A stretch of 64,000 nt of DNA from assembly GCF_001439605.1 (NCBI RefSeq), contig NZ_LMBX01000002.1:1-64000 (forward strand), given 5' to 3'. Under the pieces are notes generated by a model. That model worked only from the letters and a program-made list of their open reading frames with translations. It did no database searches and had not been told where the DNA came from. Each line of letters opens with the position of its first letter. Within the stretch, counting starts at the first letter, position 1. This document shows positions 27,110 through 36,380 of this stretch, one piece after another. Both the position numbers and the translations under genes were made by a program. The DNA is from Cytobacillus praedii. GTDB lineage: Bacteria > Bacillota > Bacilli > Bacillales > Cytobacillaceae.

Positions 27110-28936
27110 TTATGCCTCTGAAGAAGCTGCCTGCCCATGCAATTGATAGTAAAATCCTTTTTTCTTTAGCAAGCTATCATGATTGCCTTCTTCAATAATT
27201 CTTCCTTCATCAAGGACAAATATCCGGTCTGCATTTTGGATTGTGTTTAAACGATGGGCAATGACAAAGCTTGTTCTTCCCTTCATTAATTTCTGCAATG
27301 CTGCTTGTATCTTCAATTCTGTGACTGTGTCAATACTGCTTGTTGCTTCATCTAAAATTAAGATAGAAGGATTGGCGAGAAAGGCCCTTGCTATGGATAA
27401 CAGCTGCTTTTGGCCTTGGCTGATGCCGCTTCCTTCTTGACTCAAAACGGTGTCGTATCCTTCTGGAAGCCTTACAATAAAGGAATGGGCATTGGCCAGC
27501 TTTGCTGCTTCGACTACTTCAGCATCACTTGCATCCAGTCTTCCATAACGAATATTCTCACGAACCGTCCCCTGAAACATGAATGAATCCTGCAATACGA
27601 AGCCCATATACTTACGCAAGCTTTCCTTTTTCACCTTTGCTAGATCATGCCCATCAATATATATACTTCCGCTATCTACATCATAGAAACGTGAAAGCAG
27701 GTTGATCATTGTAGTTTTTCCTGCTCCGGTAGGTCCGACAAATGCGGCGGTTTCCCCTGGATACACATGGAGATCAATATTCTTAACTGTTTTGCTTTCC
27801 TCCTCATAGGAAAAGGTTACGTTTTTAAATTCTACTTCTCCCTTAACCTGCGGCAGTTCATGAAGCAAACGTTCATTTTTAAATTCTTCCTCTTCATCTA
27901 AGATCTCGAATACTCTTTCTGCACCTGCAATGGCAGATAAAAGGGTATTAAATTGATTGGCAAGGTCATTTAATGGACGTGTAAATTGACGGGAATATTC
28001 TACAAAGATTACGATCACACCGATTGAAATCATCCCATTTAAAGCGAGAATGCCTCCAATCCCAGCAATAATTGCAAAGCTTAGATTGTTCAAGACATTC
28101 ATTAGCTTCGGAATAAAGCCAGAATAGGTCTGTGCCCAAAAGCCTGCCGCTTTTAACCGTTCACTCTTCTCCAAAAATTCTGCCGTGACCTTCTTCTCTT
28201 GTGAAAACGTCTTAATAATTCGCTGGCCAGAAATCGTTTCTTCAATAAATCCATTTAATTCACCAAGATTTCGCTGCTGCTCTTTAAATAATGGCCCCGT
28301 CCTTTTCGTGATCCACTTCATGCCGAAAAACATGAGAGGAACGATAATCAAGGTTAATAAGGTCAGCAGCGGGCTAAGCCAAAGCATTACAGCCACTGTC
28401 CCAATAAGGGTAAGTAAGCTCGAAAAAATTTGGATGACAGAGCTATTCAGTGTGGAGCTGACATTTTCAATATCATTTGTGATTCTGCTCATTAATTCTC
28501 CATGCTGGCGTTTATCAAAAAAGGGAATCGGCAGTTTATGCAAATGCTGAAACAGCCTCATTCTCATTGTATAGACAGTATCCTGTGCAATCCCAATCAT
28601 CCAGTAATTTTGAAACCAGATCGAAAGGGAGTAGAAAACATAAATTACTCCAAGACTCACTAAGAGAGTTACGAACCCATCCATTTTTCTAGTAACAATA
28701 TAATCGTCTATCGCCATCCCTACTAAATACGGACCAAGCAATCCGAGGGCAGAGCTAAGGAATACCATGAATAAGACAAGAAATAAGAGCCCTTTATTCG
28801 AAGAAAGAAAATACCAGATTCTTTTTAAAGTAGAAAAATAAATCCTTGATTTTTGTTTATTCTTGCTTTTCGTGTCTTCTATATTCAAATGCTTCATTTT
28901 CTTATATTGAAAAGGTCTGATTATCTCTTTAAGCAT
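27110..28936 (-). CDS. yfiC: YfiC, heterodimeric ABC exporter subunit (catalytic NBD)
   Basis: The 608-residue exporter half has a cytoplasmic N-terminal extension (about 1-45), six membrane helices and an ATPase domain with Walker A GPTGAGKT. Walker B ILILDEATSSID has the catalytic Glu, and the switch histidine is present in IAHRLNT. The signature motif is degenerate (ISQGQKQL instead of LSGGQ). That asymmetry, complementary to YfiB, is typical of heterodimeric drug exporters. ATG 28936 (AGGAG upstream) overlaps the yfiB stop by 8 bp. It corresponds to the B. subtilis yfiC multidrug exporter gene. Confidence 0.92.
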   Translation of the reverse strand: MLKEIIRPFQYKKMKHLNIEDTKSKNKQKSRIYFSTLKRIWYFLSSNKGLLFLVLFMVFLSSALGLLGPYLVGMAIDDYIVTRKMDGFVTLLVSLGVIYVFYSLSIWFQNYWMIGIAQDTVYTMRMRLFQHLHKLPIPFFDKRQHGELMSRITNDIENVSSTLNSSVIQIFSSLLTLIGTVAVMLWLSPLLTLLTLIIVPLMFFGMKWITKRTGPLFKEQQRNLGELNGFIEETISGQRIIKTFSQEKKVTAEFLEKSERLKAAGFWAQTYSGFIPKLMNVLNNLSFAIIAGIGGILALNGMISIGVIVIFVEYSRQFTRPLNDLANQFNTLLSAIAGAERVFEILDEEEEFKNERLLHELPQVKGEVEFKNVTFSYEEESKTVKNIDLHVYPGETAAFVGPTGAGKTTMINLLSRFYDVDSGSIYIDGHDLAKVKKESLRKYMGFVLQDSFMFQGTVRENIRYGRLDASDAEVVEAAKLANAHSFIVRLPEGYDTVLSQEGSGISQGQKQLLSIARAFLANPSILILDEATSSIDTVTELKIQAALQKLMKGRTSFVIAHRLNTIQNADRIFVLDEGRIIEEGNHDSLLKKKGFYYQLHGQAASSEA

Positions 28937-30659
28937 AATTTCTGCTCTCCTCTCTCGATTGGGAGCTGAAAATTTCATTATAAAGCTTCGAGGTATCTAG
29001 CAAAGAGTCATGTGTCCCTTTTGCTAATAATCCCCCATCCTCTAGGAGAAGAATCTGGTCCGCTTCCATTGCCGTACTAATTTTCTGTGTGATGATTAAG
29101 GTTGTGCATGGATAGGCTTTTAACGCATCAAGCAATTTCGCCTCTGTTCTTCGATCTAATGCACTTGTGCTATCGTCCAGCAGAAGTATTTTCGGTTGTC
29201 TTACCAATGCTCTCGCAATTGAGAGCCGCTGTTTCTGCCCTCCGGAAAGATTTACCCCTTTTTGTCCTAGCTTTGTTTCAAATTGATTTGGCAATTTCTT
29301 AATTGTGTCATATATTTGCGCATCTTTTGCCGCCTCGATAATATCTTCCATTGAAGCAGCTTCTTTTCCCCACCCGATGTTTTCTTTTACACTCCCGGAA
29401 AATAACAAAGCTTCCTGCGGGACAAATCCAATTTGCTTTCGCAAACTCTCCATCTTCATCTCGCGAACATCCATGCCATCTATTAATACTTGCCCGCTAT
29501 TCACATCATATAGCCGTGGGATCAGTTGAAATAGCGACGTTTTCCCTGACCCTGTCGCACCAAGAATAGCGACCGTTTTTCCTGGCTGAACGGTAAAGCT
29601 AATATCATCAATTGCTGACGTTTCGGTTCCAGGGTATTGAAACATGACATTCTTAAACTCAATCTTCCCTTCTTTCACAGCGAATACAGAATCTGCGTCT
29701 TTTCGATCAAGAAGATCAATTGGTGTTTCCATTACCTCCACAATACGGGCGGAAGAAGCCCTAGCACGTGAAAAGGCCATAATGATAAAAGAAAAGATAG
29801 AAAATGCTGCTGTAATCCGAGTAGCATAATTAACAATCGCTACTACTTCCCCTACCTTTACTTCGCCTGTATTCAGCTGCATATTCCCAAACCAAAGAAC
29901 GCCAATAATACTTACATTCATAATAAATAACAATACTGGCATCGCTACTTCCATGACCCGTAATGCCGTTACCGTTCGATCCTTTAATTCATTGTTTGCC
30001 TCTGCAAAACGGCTAACCTCATATTTTCGTCTAATAAAAGCCTTTATGAGACGTATGCCTGTCAGCGTTTCCCTCATAACACCATTCACTGAGTCTAATC
30101 TTTCCTGTACATTCTTAAATAATACTCTCCCTTTATTCATCACCCAAATAAGAAAAATAAATAAAAAGGGAATCACCGCAGATAATATCAAGGCGAGCTT
30201 TACATTAACAACGAACGCCATCAATAATCCGCCAATAATCAGCAGCGGTGCGCGAAGCATGATCCGCAAGCTCATAAAAACAGTATTTTGAATTTGCGTA
30301 ATATCATTCGTCATCCTTGTAATTAAAGATGATGCAGGGAATTGATTGAAATTCGCAAATGAAAAGGATTGAACCTTCTCAAATATAGCCTTCCTAACAT
30401 CGAAACCAAAGTTCTGACTTACATGGGCTGCATAAAAGGAGTTAATCACCCCTGCTGCAAAAGAGATAATTGAAAACACAACCATGATGCCGCCCCATTT
30501 CATTACCGCGGACAAATTGTTCACTAGGATGCCCTCATCAATAATCTTTGCCATGAAAAACGGCTGAACAAGCTCTACTCCAAGCTCTGTCAGCATTAAT
30601 ATAAGTGCAATGACGACTGCAATCCGGTATGGCTTTAAATAGGTAATGACCTTTAACAT
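28929..30659 (-). CDS. yfiB: YfiB, heterodimeric ABC exporter subunit (degenerate NBD)
   Basis: The 576-residue half-transporter has six membrane helices (about 1-300), an intact signature LSGGQKQR and Walker A GATGSGKT. Its Walker B ends LLLDDSTSALD, with Asp in place of the catalytic Glu, and the switch position reads IITQKIST, with Gln in place of His. It therefore forms the degenerate ATP site, with hydrolysis occurring at the YfiC Walker B paired with this signature. Its start at 30659 follows GGGGGA. It is the first gene of the yfiBC operon. Confidence 0.92.
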   Translation of the reverse strand: MLKVITYLKPYRIAVVIALILMLTELGVELVQPFFMAKIIDEGILVNNLSAVMKWGGIMVVFSIISFAAGVINSFYAAHVSQNFGFDVRKAIFEKVQSFSFANFNQFPASSLITRMTNDITQIQNTVFMSLRIMLRAPLLIIGGLLMAFVVNVKLALILSAVIPFLFIFLIWVMNKGRVLFKNVQERLDSVNGVMRETLTGIRLIKAFIRRKYEVSRFAEANNELKDRTVTALRVMEVAMPVLLFIMNVSIIGVLWFGNMQLNTGEVKVGEVVAIVNYATRITAAFSIFSFIIMAFSRARASSARIVEVMETPIDLLDRKDADSVFAVKEGKIEFKNVMFQYPGTETSAIDDISFTVQPGKTVAILGATGSGKTSLFQLIPRLYDVNSGQVLIDGMDVREMKMESLRKQIGFVPQEALLFSGSVKENIGWGKEAASMEDIIEAAKDAQIYDTIKKLPNQFETKLGQKGVNLSGGQKQRLSIARALVRQPKILLLDDSTSALDRRTEAKLLDALKAYPCTTLIITQKISTAMEADQILLLEDGGLLAKGTHDSLLDTSKLYNEIFSSQSREESRNYA

Positions 30660-30860
30660 TTGCTATCCCCCAAGCTGTTTTTCCAATGTAAATAATTCCT
30701 TCGGAGCCCTAAATAATGTTTAGAATAATCATATCTCTTTTTACGGAATTTTTAAATAATTTATTTAAAAAAACAGATGAAATAAGATGAATAGCTTATT
30801 TAATGGGATCTCTTTTCGGCAGCTATTATTTCCATAACCTACTAGACTATTTTATTCATA

Positions 30861-31253
30861 TTATTTAAACTTCCTTGAATAAATAAACTCTGTAACCGGA
30901 AGTGTTACAAATGTAAGACCCACTACAATAAGCAAAGGATAATTCTTAATATCATTTAAATTAGATACACCTTCTGAAATAAACAGGATGATACCAGCCA
31001 AAATCATTAATACAAAATACCCTATCTTTGCACTTTGTGTTTCAATATGCCTGTCTAATTCATCTTTCTCTCCGCGACCATCATGGCTGCCCCAATTAAG
31101 CCAATTAAAAAAATATGATAATGCAAGAAAGCTGAAAAATATGGAACCTCCATCTATCGTTCCAAATCGCATCCATTTGTATAGCGTGAAGCCTGTAAAT
31201 GTACAAAAAACTACAAAAGCTAAAACTGCAATAATTTTTCTTGACTTATCCAT
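30861..31253 (-). CDS. Small four-helix membrane protein paired with XRE regulator
   Basis: The 130-residue protein has four hydrophobic segments (about 6-24, 31-50, 73-92 and 102-120) and a charged loop GSHDGRGEKDELDRHIE. I do not recognise a named family with certainty. It starts at ATG 31253 one base after the stop of the upstream HTH gene, with GGAGG inside that gene, so the two are translationally coupled. Such XRE-plus-membrane-protein pairs are common in Firmicutes and are mostly uncharacterised. Confidence 0.75.
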   Translation of the reverse strand: MDKSRKIIAVLAFVVFCTFTGFTLYKWMRFGTIDGGSIFFSFLALSYFFNWLNWGSHDGRGEKDELDRHIETQSAKIGYFVLMILAGIILFISEGVSNLNDIKNYPLLIVVGLTFVTLPVTEFIYSRKFK

Positions 31254-31254
31254 T

Positions 31255-31461
31255 CTATTTTCCTCCATTCTCTGAGTACATAAATAAATCTTCCATCGTT
31301 ACTTGTAAATTCCTTGCCAGTTCAAATGCTAACTGTAAACTGGGGTCATACTTGTTGTTCTCGATCGCATTAATAGTTTGCCTGCTTACATTACATAATT
31401 CGGCTAATTTCCCTTGTGAAAGATTGTTTTTTTCTCTGTACTCTTTAATTTTATTCTCCAT
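31255..31461 (-). CDS. Small XRE-family transcriptional regulator
   Basis: The 68-residue Cro/CI-type protein is a single HTH domain: NLSQGKLAELCNVSRQTINAIENNKYDPS, with the recognition helix at about 25-35. It lacks a sensor domain and belongs to the YozG/YvaO-like minimal regulators. ATG 31461 follows GGAGG. It is co-transcribed with the downstream membrane protein and presumably regulates that unit. Confidence 0.85.
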   Translation of the reverse strand: MENKIKEYREKNNLSQGKLAELCNVSRQTINAIENNKYDPSLQLAFELARNLQVTMEDLFMYSENGGK

Positions 31462-31513
31462 TCATTTGCCTCCACATTTGCAAGGTGTAAAAAACCTTTT
31501 ACATCTATATGAT

Positions 31514-31565
31514 AAAAAAAGCCAAAGTAGATGTCAAACAAATTTGACACCCACCTTAGCTTTTA
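31514..31565 (-). terminator. Terminator of the liv operon
   Basis: A long imperfect hairpin (inner GTCAAA/TTTGAC, outer AAAAGC/GCTTTT) is followed by seven Ts on the minus strand, 10 bp after livF. Confidence 0.75.
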
Positions 31566-31574
31566 TACCTATTC

Positions 31575-32285
31575 CTAACTAGACTTCCGCCCAAGGTATG
31601 CTTCCATAATCCGTGGATCATTCAGCAAATCCTGCGCCTTTCCATCTGCAACAATTTTCCCGATCTCCAACACATACCCGTAGTCTGATATTTTTAACGC
31701 TTGCCTGGCATTTTGTTCAACAAGCAGGACGGTTGTTCCTGTTTCATTGATTTCTTTGATAATTTTAAAAATATCTGCGACAATGAGCGGTGCAAGTCCC
31801 ATCGACGGTTCATCAAGCAGCAATAGTTTCGGCCTGCTTAGGATGGCTCTCGCAATCGCAAGCATCTGCTGCTGCCCCCCTGACAATGTTCCCCCAAGCT
31901 GTTTTTCTCTTTCTTTTAAAATGGGGAATCTCTCAAGGACTTTTTCTAGATCCTGTCCAATTTCATTATCCTTCCGGTGGTAAGCACCCATTTCAAGATT
32001 TTCCATAACAGTCATGCCAGCTAATATTTGCCTGCCTTCTGGCACAAGGGCAATGCCTTTTCGTAGAAGCTGATCCGGTCTTAATCCAGTTACATCCTCC
32101 CCAAGAAATTCAATCTTTCCTTGCTGTGGTTTTAATAGTCCAGCAACGGTCTTCATTGTCGTTGTTTTCCCTGCGCCATTCGCTCCAAGAATGGTTACTA
32201 TACTTCCCTCTTCCACTTGCAGATCAATATTTTTTAATACCTGTATATTTCCGTAAAACGCATGAATGCAGCTTACCTTAAGCAT
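31575..32285 (-). CDS. livF: LivF, branched-chain amino acid ABC ATPase
   Basis: The 236-residue ATPase has Walker A GANGAGKTT, signature LSGGQQQM, Walker B LLLLDEPSMGLAP and LLVEQNARQAL, the hallmark of the LivF subunit. ATG 32285 follows GGAGGATGA and overlaps the livG stop by 8 bp. With LivG it energises LivHM uptake of Leu/Ile/Val or related amides. Confidence 0.92.
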   Translation of the reverse strand: MLKVSCIHAFYGNIQVLKNIDLQVEEGSIVTILGANGAGKTTTMKTVAGLLKPQQGKIEFLGEDVTGLRPDQLLRKGIALVPEGRQILAGMTVMENLEMGAYHRKDNEIGQDLEKVLERFPILKEREKQLGGTLSGGQQQMLAIARAILSRPKLLLLDEPSMGLAPLIVADIFKIIKEINETGTTVLLVEQNARQALKISDYGYVLEIGKIVADGKAQDLLNDPRIMEAYLGRKSS

Positions 32286-33051
32286 ATAGCTCATCCTCCT
32301 CACTGCCGAGGTATGCTTCAATTACAGCAGGATTATTCTGTATTTCAGCAGGTGTTCCTTCTGCAATTTTCTTTCCAAAATTAAGAACGGCTATCCTGTC
32401 ACATAGTTTCATCACTAGCGGCATGTCATGTTCAATAAGCAGCACGGTGATTCCCTTGGATTGAATTTTTTTGATGAGCTGGAATAAATCACTTGTTTCC
32501 GTTTCATTCATCCCCGCTGCAGGCTCATCCAGCAGAAGCAGCTGCGGATCGCTTGCCATCGCTCTAGCAATTTCCAATCTTCTTTGCTGCCCGTAAGCAA
32601 GGTTTTCAGCGGCAACATCCCCATATTCAAGCAGACCTACAAATTCGAGCAGTTCATTTGCTTTCGTTCGGATATTTGCTTCTTCCTTCCGCTGAAATTT
32701 CGTCCCAAACACACTTCTGAACACACCGGATTTCGTCCGGCAATGCTCCCCCACCATGACATTTTCTTGTGCTGTCATTTGCGGGAACAGCCTGATATTT
32801 TGAAATGTCCGGCAAATTCCCTTTTTCGTGATTTGATGAGATTTGAGTCCATTAATCGTTTGACCTGAAAAGATAATATCGCCTGAAGTTAATGGAAACA
32901 TGGATGTAATTAAGTTAAACATCGTCGTTTTTCCCGCGCCGTTCGGACCAATAAGCCCAAAGATTTCTCCTTTATTGATTGAAAAAGAGACATCAGACAC
33001 TGCACTAAGACCGCCGAAGTTTTTACATACTTTTTGTATTTCCAGTACCAT
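32278..33051 (-). CDS. livG: LivG, branched-chain amino acid ABC ATPase
   Basis: The 257-residue ATPase carries Walker A GPNGAGKTT, the LivG-specific FQNIRLFP segment, signature NLAYGQQRRLEIARAM, Walker B LLLLDEPAAGMN and IEHDMPLVM. It starts at ATG 33051 (AAAGGGGGC upstream) and overlaps livM by 29 bp. Confidence 0.92.
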   Translation of the reverse strand: MVLEIQKVCKNFGGLSAVSDVSFSINKGEIFGLIGPNGAGKTTMFNLITSMFPLTSGDIIFSGQTINGLKSHQITKKGICRTFQNIRLFPQMTAQENVMVGEHCRTKSGVFRSVFGTKFQRKEEANIRTKANELLEFVGLLEYGDVAAENLAYGQQRRLEIARAMASDPQLLLLDEPAAGMNETETSDLFQLIKKIQSKGITVLLIEHDMPLVMKLCDRIAVLNFGKKIAEGTPAEIQNNPAVIEAYLGSEEDELYA

Positions 33052-34000
33052 GCTTTTGCCCCCTTTTCTTCCCTTTTGTCTTAACCCAATTTAGAAGATT
33101 TACATCAATCAAGCCTTGAGGACGAACTGCCATCAGAATAATAATAATTAGACCATAAATCATATAGCGATATTCACTAATAAATCGCAAAACCTCAGGC
33201 ATTAAAGTTAAAAAGAATGCACCAAATATTGGTCCCCAAATAACTTCACTGCCCCCAAAAACAACGAAGATTAGAATTTCTACAGCCCTGTGATAGGCAA
33301 AATCAGCAGGACTTATGTAAGCAAGCACATGTGCATAGAGTGCACCAGCAAACCCTGAAAGCAATGCTCCTTGTGCAAAAGCAAGAACCTTATAGTACGT
33401 AATATTAATTCCCATCGATTCTGCCGCTTTTTCGTCCAGCTTAATTGCCGCAAAGGCACGTCCCACCCGTGACCGATGCTGTCTCCTAAAGAACCAAATG
33501 ACACCAATTGTTATGATAAATAATAGTAGAAAAATCGATAGGAAAATAAATTGGTTATTTTGCAAACCAAGAACCTTTGGATCAAATCCAAAGCCTTTTA
33601 ACGTACTTAATATTTCCCGACCAATATGTGGAATTCCTGAGATTCCCACTGAACCCTTTGTTAATGATTCCCAGTTGATAAAAACAACCCGGATCACCTC
33701 TCCAAATCCAAGGGTCACAATTGCCAAGTAAACACCTTGCAGTCTTAGCGTTGGGATTCCGATTAATATCCCTAATAATGCCGCTACCAATGCCCCAGCA
33801 ATAATTCCTAATACAATGGGCAAATCAAAATGTATGGTCAAAAGAGCCGATGTGTACGCTCCTATTCCCATAAACCCTGCATTTGCAAGTGATAGCTGCC
33901 CGGTTGACAAAGTGATATATACACTGATACCTAGAATGATATTGATCAGAATAAAGGAAGCAACTTGAAAATGATATGGATTAATTAGTTCTGCCAGCAT
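33023..34000 (-). CDS. livM: LivM, branched-chain amino acid ABC permease
   Basis: The 325-residue permease has eight to nine membrane helices with the family motifs LSTGQLSLANAGFMGIGAY (about 31-49) and TLRLQGVYLAIVTLGFGE. It partners with LivH in the membrane. ATG 34000 follows GAAGGTGA and lies 12 bp after livH. The last 30 residues are basic and overlap the livG start. Confidence 0.92.
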   Translation of the reverse strand: MLAELINPYHFQVASFILINIILGISVYITLSTGQLSLANAGFMGIGAYTSALLTIHFDLPIVLGIIAGALVAALLGILIGIPTLRLQGVYLAIVTLGFGEVIRVVFINWESLTKGSVGISGIPHIGREILSTLKGFGFDPKVLGLQNNQFIFLSIFLLLFIITIGVIWFFRRQHRSRVGRAFAAIKLDEKAAESMGINITYYKVLAFAQGALLSGFAGALYAHVLAYISPADFAYHRAVEILIFVVFGGSEVIWGPIFGAFFLTLMPEVLRFISEYRYMIYGLIIIILMAVRPQGLIDVNLLNWVKTKGKKRGQKHGTGNTKSM

Positions 34001-34012
34001 TGGCTCACCTTC

Positions 34013-34888
34013 TTACGTTGAAATTTTTTGGCCAAATAATCCTTGTGGCCGAATCAGGAGTATGACGATAATAGCCAAGAAGGCAATTGCATCTCGATAG
34101 CCCGAATCTCCGTAAACAACAATGAAGGTTTCTGCCAAGCCAAGGATCAGTCCTCCTGCCATTGCTCCTTTCACATTGCCCATGCCGCCCAAAATGATGA
34201 TCGCAAGTCCCTTTAATCCCATTGATAATCCCATTTGCGGAGTGACAGAGTTAAAGGCCATCCCTACAAGTATGCCGGCAATTCCCCCCATTGCTGATGC
34301 AATGATGACGGTCATTGTAATAATTCTTTTCGTATCTACCCCAAGAAGGCTTGCTGTTTCAAGGTTTTCTGCTGTCGCTCGCAAAGCTTTGCCTGCTTTC
34401 GTTTTTCCTAGCCAAAAAGAAAGAGCCATCATCAAAATGACTGAAATGACAAAAATAACAATTTGAACTAAGTAGATCGTAATGGACCCAATTTGAAAAT
34501 TGATTTCAGCGAATGACGCACGAAAAGGATGATTTCCTGCACCAAACAGATGGTGGGAGAGATTTTCCAGTAAAATAGAGACCCCGATTGTACTTATCAA
34601 AGGTGCCAGATGCGAAACCCCTTGCTTGTGTCGAAGCGGTCTTAAAGCAAAGCGCTCCAGCATATAGCCCATGACAGCTGTGATCAGAATTGCAGCTAAA
34701 AATCCCAGCCAAAGCGGCAATTGCAGAGAGGTTGTAACAAGGACACCGATAAACGCACCAAACATAAAGATTTCGCCATGTGCCATATTAATAATGCCAA
34801 GTACTCCAAAAACAAGGGTAAAGCCTAAGGCAACGATCGCATAAATACTGCCAAGGGTTATTCCATTGATTAATTGTTCAATTAGCAT
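34013..34888 (-). CDS. livH: LivH, branched-chain amino acid ABC permease
   Basis: The 291-residue permease begins MLIEQLINGITLGSIYAIVALG with the LivH signature FGVLGIINMAHGEIFMFGA, and shows GLKGLAIIILGGMGN near the C-terminal half. About eight membrane helices are present. It is the first permease gene after the binding-protein gene, from which it is separated by a hairpin. Confidence 0.92.
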   Translation of the reverse strand: MLIEQLINGITLGSIYAIVALGFTLVFGVLGIINMAHGEIFMFGAFIGVLVTTSLQLPLWLGFLAAILITAVMGYMLERFALRPLRHKQGVSHLAPLISTIGVSILLENLSHHLFGAGNHPFRASFAEINFQIGSITIYLVQIVIFVISVILMMALSFWLGKTKAGKALRATAENLETASLLGVDTKRIITMTVIIASAMGGIAGILVGMAFNSVTPQMGLSMGLKGLAIIILGGMGNVKGAMAGGLILGLAETFIVVYGDSGYRDAIAFLAIIVILLIRPQGLFGQKIST

Positions 34889-34935
34889 GCTGTCTCACCT
34901 TCTTACACATTTTTTAATCAATTGCTCGAATATGG

Positions 34936-34979
34936 AAAAATGACCATCAGCGAAGACTTTATTTCGTCCCGCTGATGGT
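34936..34979 (-). terminator. Attenuator/terminator between livJ and livH
   Basis: A perfect 10 bp stem (ACCATCAGCG with CGCTGATGGT), 17-base loop and five Ts on the minus strand lie 13 bp after livJ. It probably raises binding-protein output relative to the membrane genes. Confidence 0.75.
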
Positions 34980-34991
34980 TCTTGGACATTG

Positions 34992-36149
34992 CTACTCGAA
35001 GATTTTAAATGCACCATCTTCAATGACTAATACTGTAGGATCCATCACAACATCCCCCTCTTCATCAAAGGAGAAATTCCCTAAGATTCCATTAAAGTCT
35101 TTGACTTCTGCTAATGCATCACGAAGTGCGTCCCGATCTGCTTCACCAGCATTTTTCAGCGCCTCAGCCATAATATATAGTGCATCATAGGCTTGTGCAG
35201 CAAACTGGTCAGGCTTTTTGCCATATTCTTTTTCAAAATTGCTAACAAATTCTTTTACTTTCGGATCATCTTTTTCCCCATACCAAGGTGTAGCAACGAT
35301 TAATCCATCAGCCGCATCTCCAGCAATTTTGATTACTTCTGGAGAGTTGAAGCCATTTCCGCCTACAAACGGTACATCAATGCCCATCTTACGGGCTTGA
35401 TCCATAATAACAGCCCCTTCATTATAAAGAGCCGAACAAAGAATCATATCAGGGTTTAAGCCTTTAATTTTCGTCAGCTGTGCATTATAGTCTGATTGTC
35501 CTTTTTGGAACGTTTCAATCGTCAAAACCTCAAGCCCCATATCTTCTGCAGCTTTCTTCATCGTATCAAAGCCTGATTTTGTAAATACATCATCATTTCC
35601 ATATAGAATAGCTACCTTTTTCGCATCATATTTCTCAACAGCTTTTTTCATTGATGCAGGAATAGCCAATGCTTCTGGAATGGAGTTCCGGAAAACATAA
35701 TCACCAATTTGGGGAATTCCATCTGCTGTCGTTGACGTACCCATAATTGGCACGCCGCTTAAATCAGCTTCAGGTCCAACCACATTCATTTCCGTGCTAA
35801 GGGTTGGTCCAATAATCGCTGTTACATTTTCAGAGTTTATTAGCTTTTGTGCTGCTGTTAATGCTTGGTCCTGCTTACCAGCAGAGTCCTCAATCACTAG
35901 ATTGATATCCACTTCTCCCTTTGCATTAATCTCTTTCTGTGCTAGTTTAAGCCCGCCAGTTATTGCTTCCCCATATGCTGCACCAGGGCCGCTGATATAA
36001 GAAACGACGCCGATATCGACTTTTACTGCTCCGCCGCTTCCGCCCTTTCCCTCTTTCTCCCCAGCTGCCTGTTCTCCGCCGCCGCTGCATGCTGACAAAA
36101 TGAGCATGCTGGACAATACCGAGAACTGAAACAATTTCTTCATTTTCAT
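34992..36149 (-). CDS. livJ: LivJ-type branched-chain amino acid binding lipoprotein
   Basis: The 385-residue type-I periplasmic-binding-fold protein has a lipoprotein signal ending in LSAC with lipidated C21. A Gly/Glu/Lys linker and the Peripla_BP_6 domain (about 40-380) follow, with motifs ISGPGAAYGEAITGGLKLA and TAIIGPTLSTEM. It should deliver Leu/Ile/Val or a related amino acid or amide to LivHM. I chose ATG 36149 (GGGGGT upstream) over an upstream GTG that lacks a ribosome site. It is the first gene of livJHMGF. Confidence 0.9.
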   Translation of the reverse strand: MKMKKLFQFSVLSSMLILSACSGGGEQAAGEKEGKGGSGGAVKVDIGVVSYISGPGAAYGEAITGGLKLAQKEINAKGEVDINLVIEDSAGKQDQALTAAQKLINSENVTAIIGPTLSTEMNVVGPEADLSGVPIMGTSTTADGIPQIGDYVFRNSIPEALAIPASMKKAVEKYDAKKVAILYGNDDVFTKSGFDTMKKAAEDMGLEVLTIETFQKGQSDYNAQLTKIKGLNPDMILCSALYNEGAVIMDQARKMGIDVPFVGGNGFNSPEVIKIAGDAADGLIVATPWYGEKDDPKVKEFVSNFEKEYGKKPDQFAAQAYDALYIMAEALKNAGEADRDALRDALAEVKDFNGILGNFSFDEEGDVVMDPTVLVIEDGAFKIFE

Positions 36150-36180
36150 TGTCAAACCCCCTAGTTTCACAAATAGTATA

Positions 36181-36195
36181 AATTTTCAAAATCAT
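36181..36195 (-). promoter_or_regulatory. Weak CodY-like site upstream of livJ
   Basis: AATTTTCAAAATCAT matches the CodY consensus at about 11 of 15 positions, 32 bp upstream of the livJ start. CodY control of branched-chain amino acid uptake is established in Bacillus, but this match is weak. Confidence 0.3.
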
Positions 36196-36294
36196 ATAAC
36201 TATTAAAGTACAAAACTATTAAAAAGTAAACCTATTCTTCTATTATTTTCCTAATGCTATTTCCCAATAATATTAACTCTTCTCCATCCTGGAA

Positions 36295-36350
36295 AAATAA
36301 AAAAACCTAAACTGTCTGCGATTGGTGTCTCGCAAGCGACAATTTAGGTT
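36295..36350 (-). terminator. Terminator after the PstS-like gene
   Basis: An interrupted long stem (AACCTAAA with TTTAGGTT, inner TGCGA with TCGCA) is followed by a T-run on the minus strand, 30 bp after the stop codon. Confidence 0.7.
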
Positions 36351-36380
36351 CTAGTATCCTGACTGGAACGATAGATGTAA

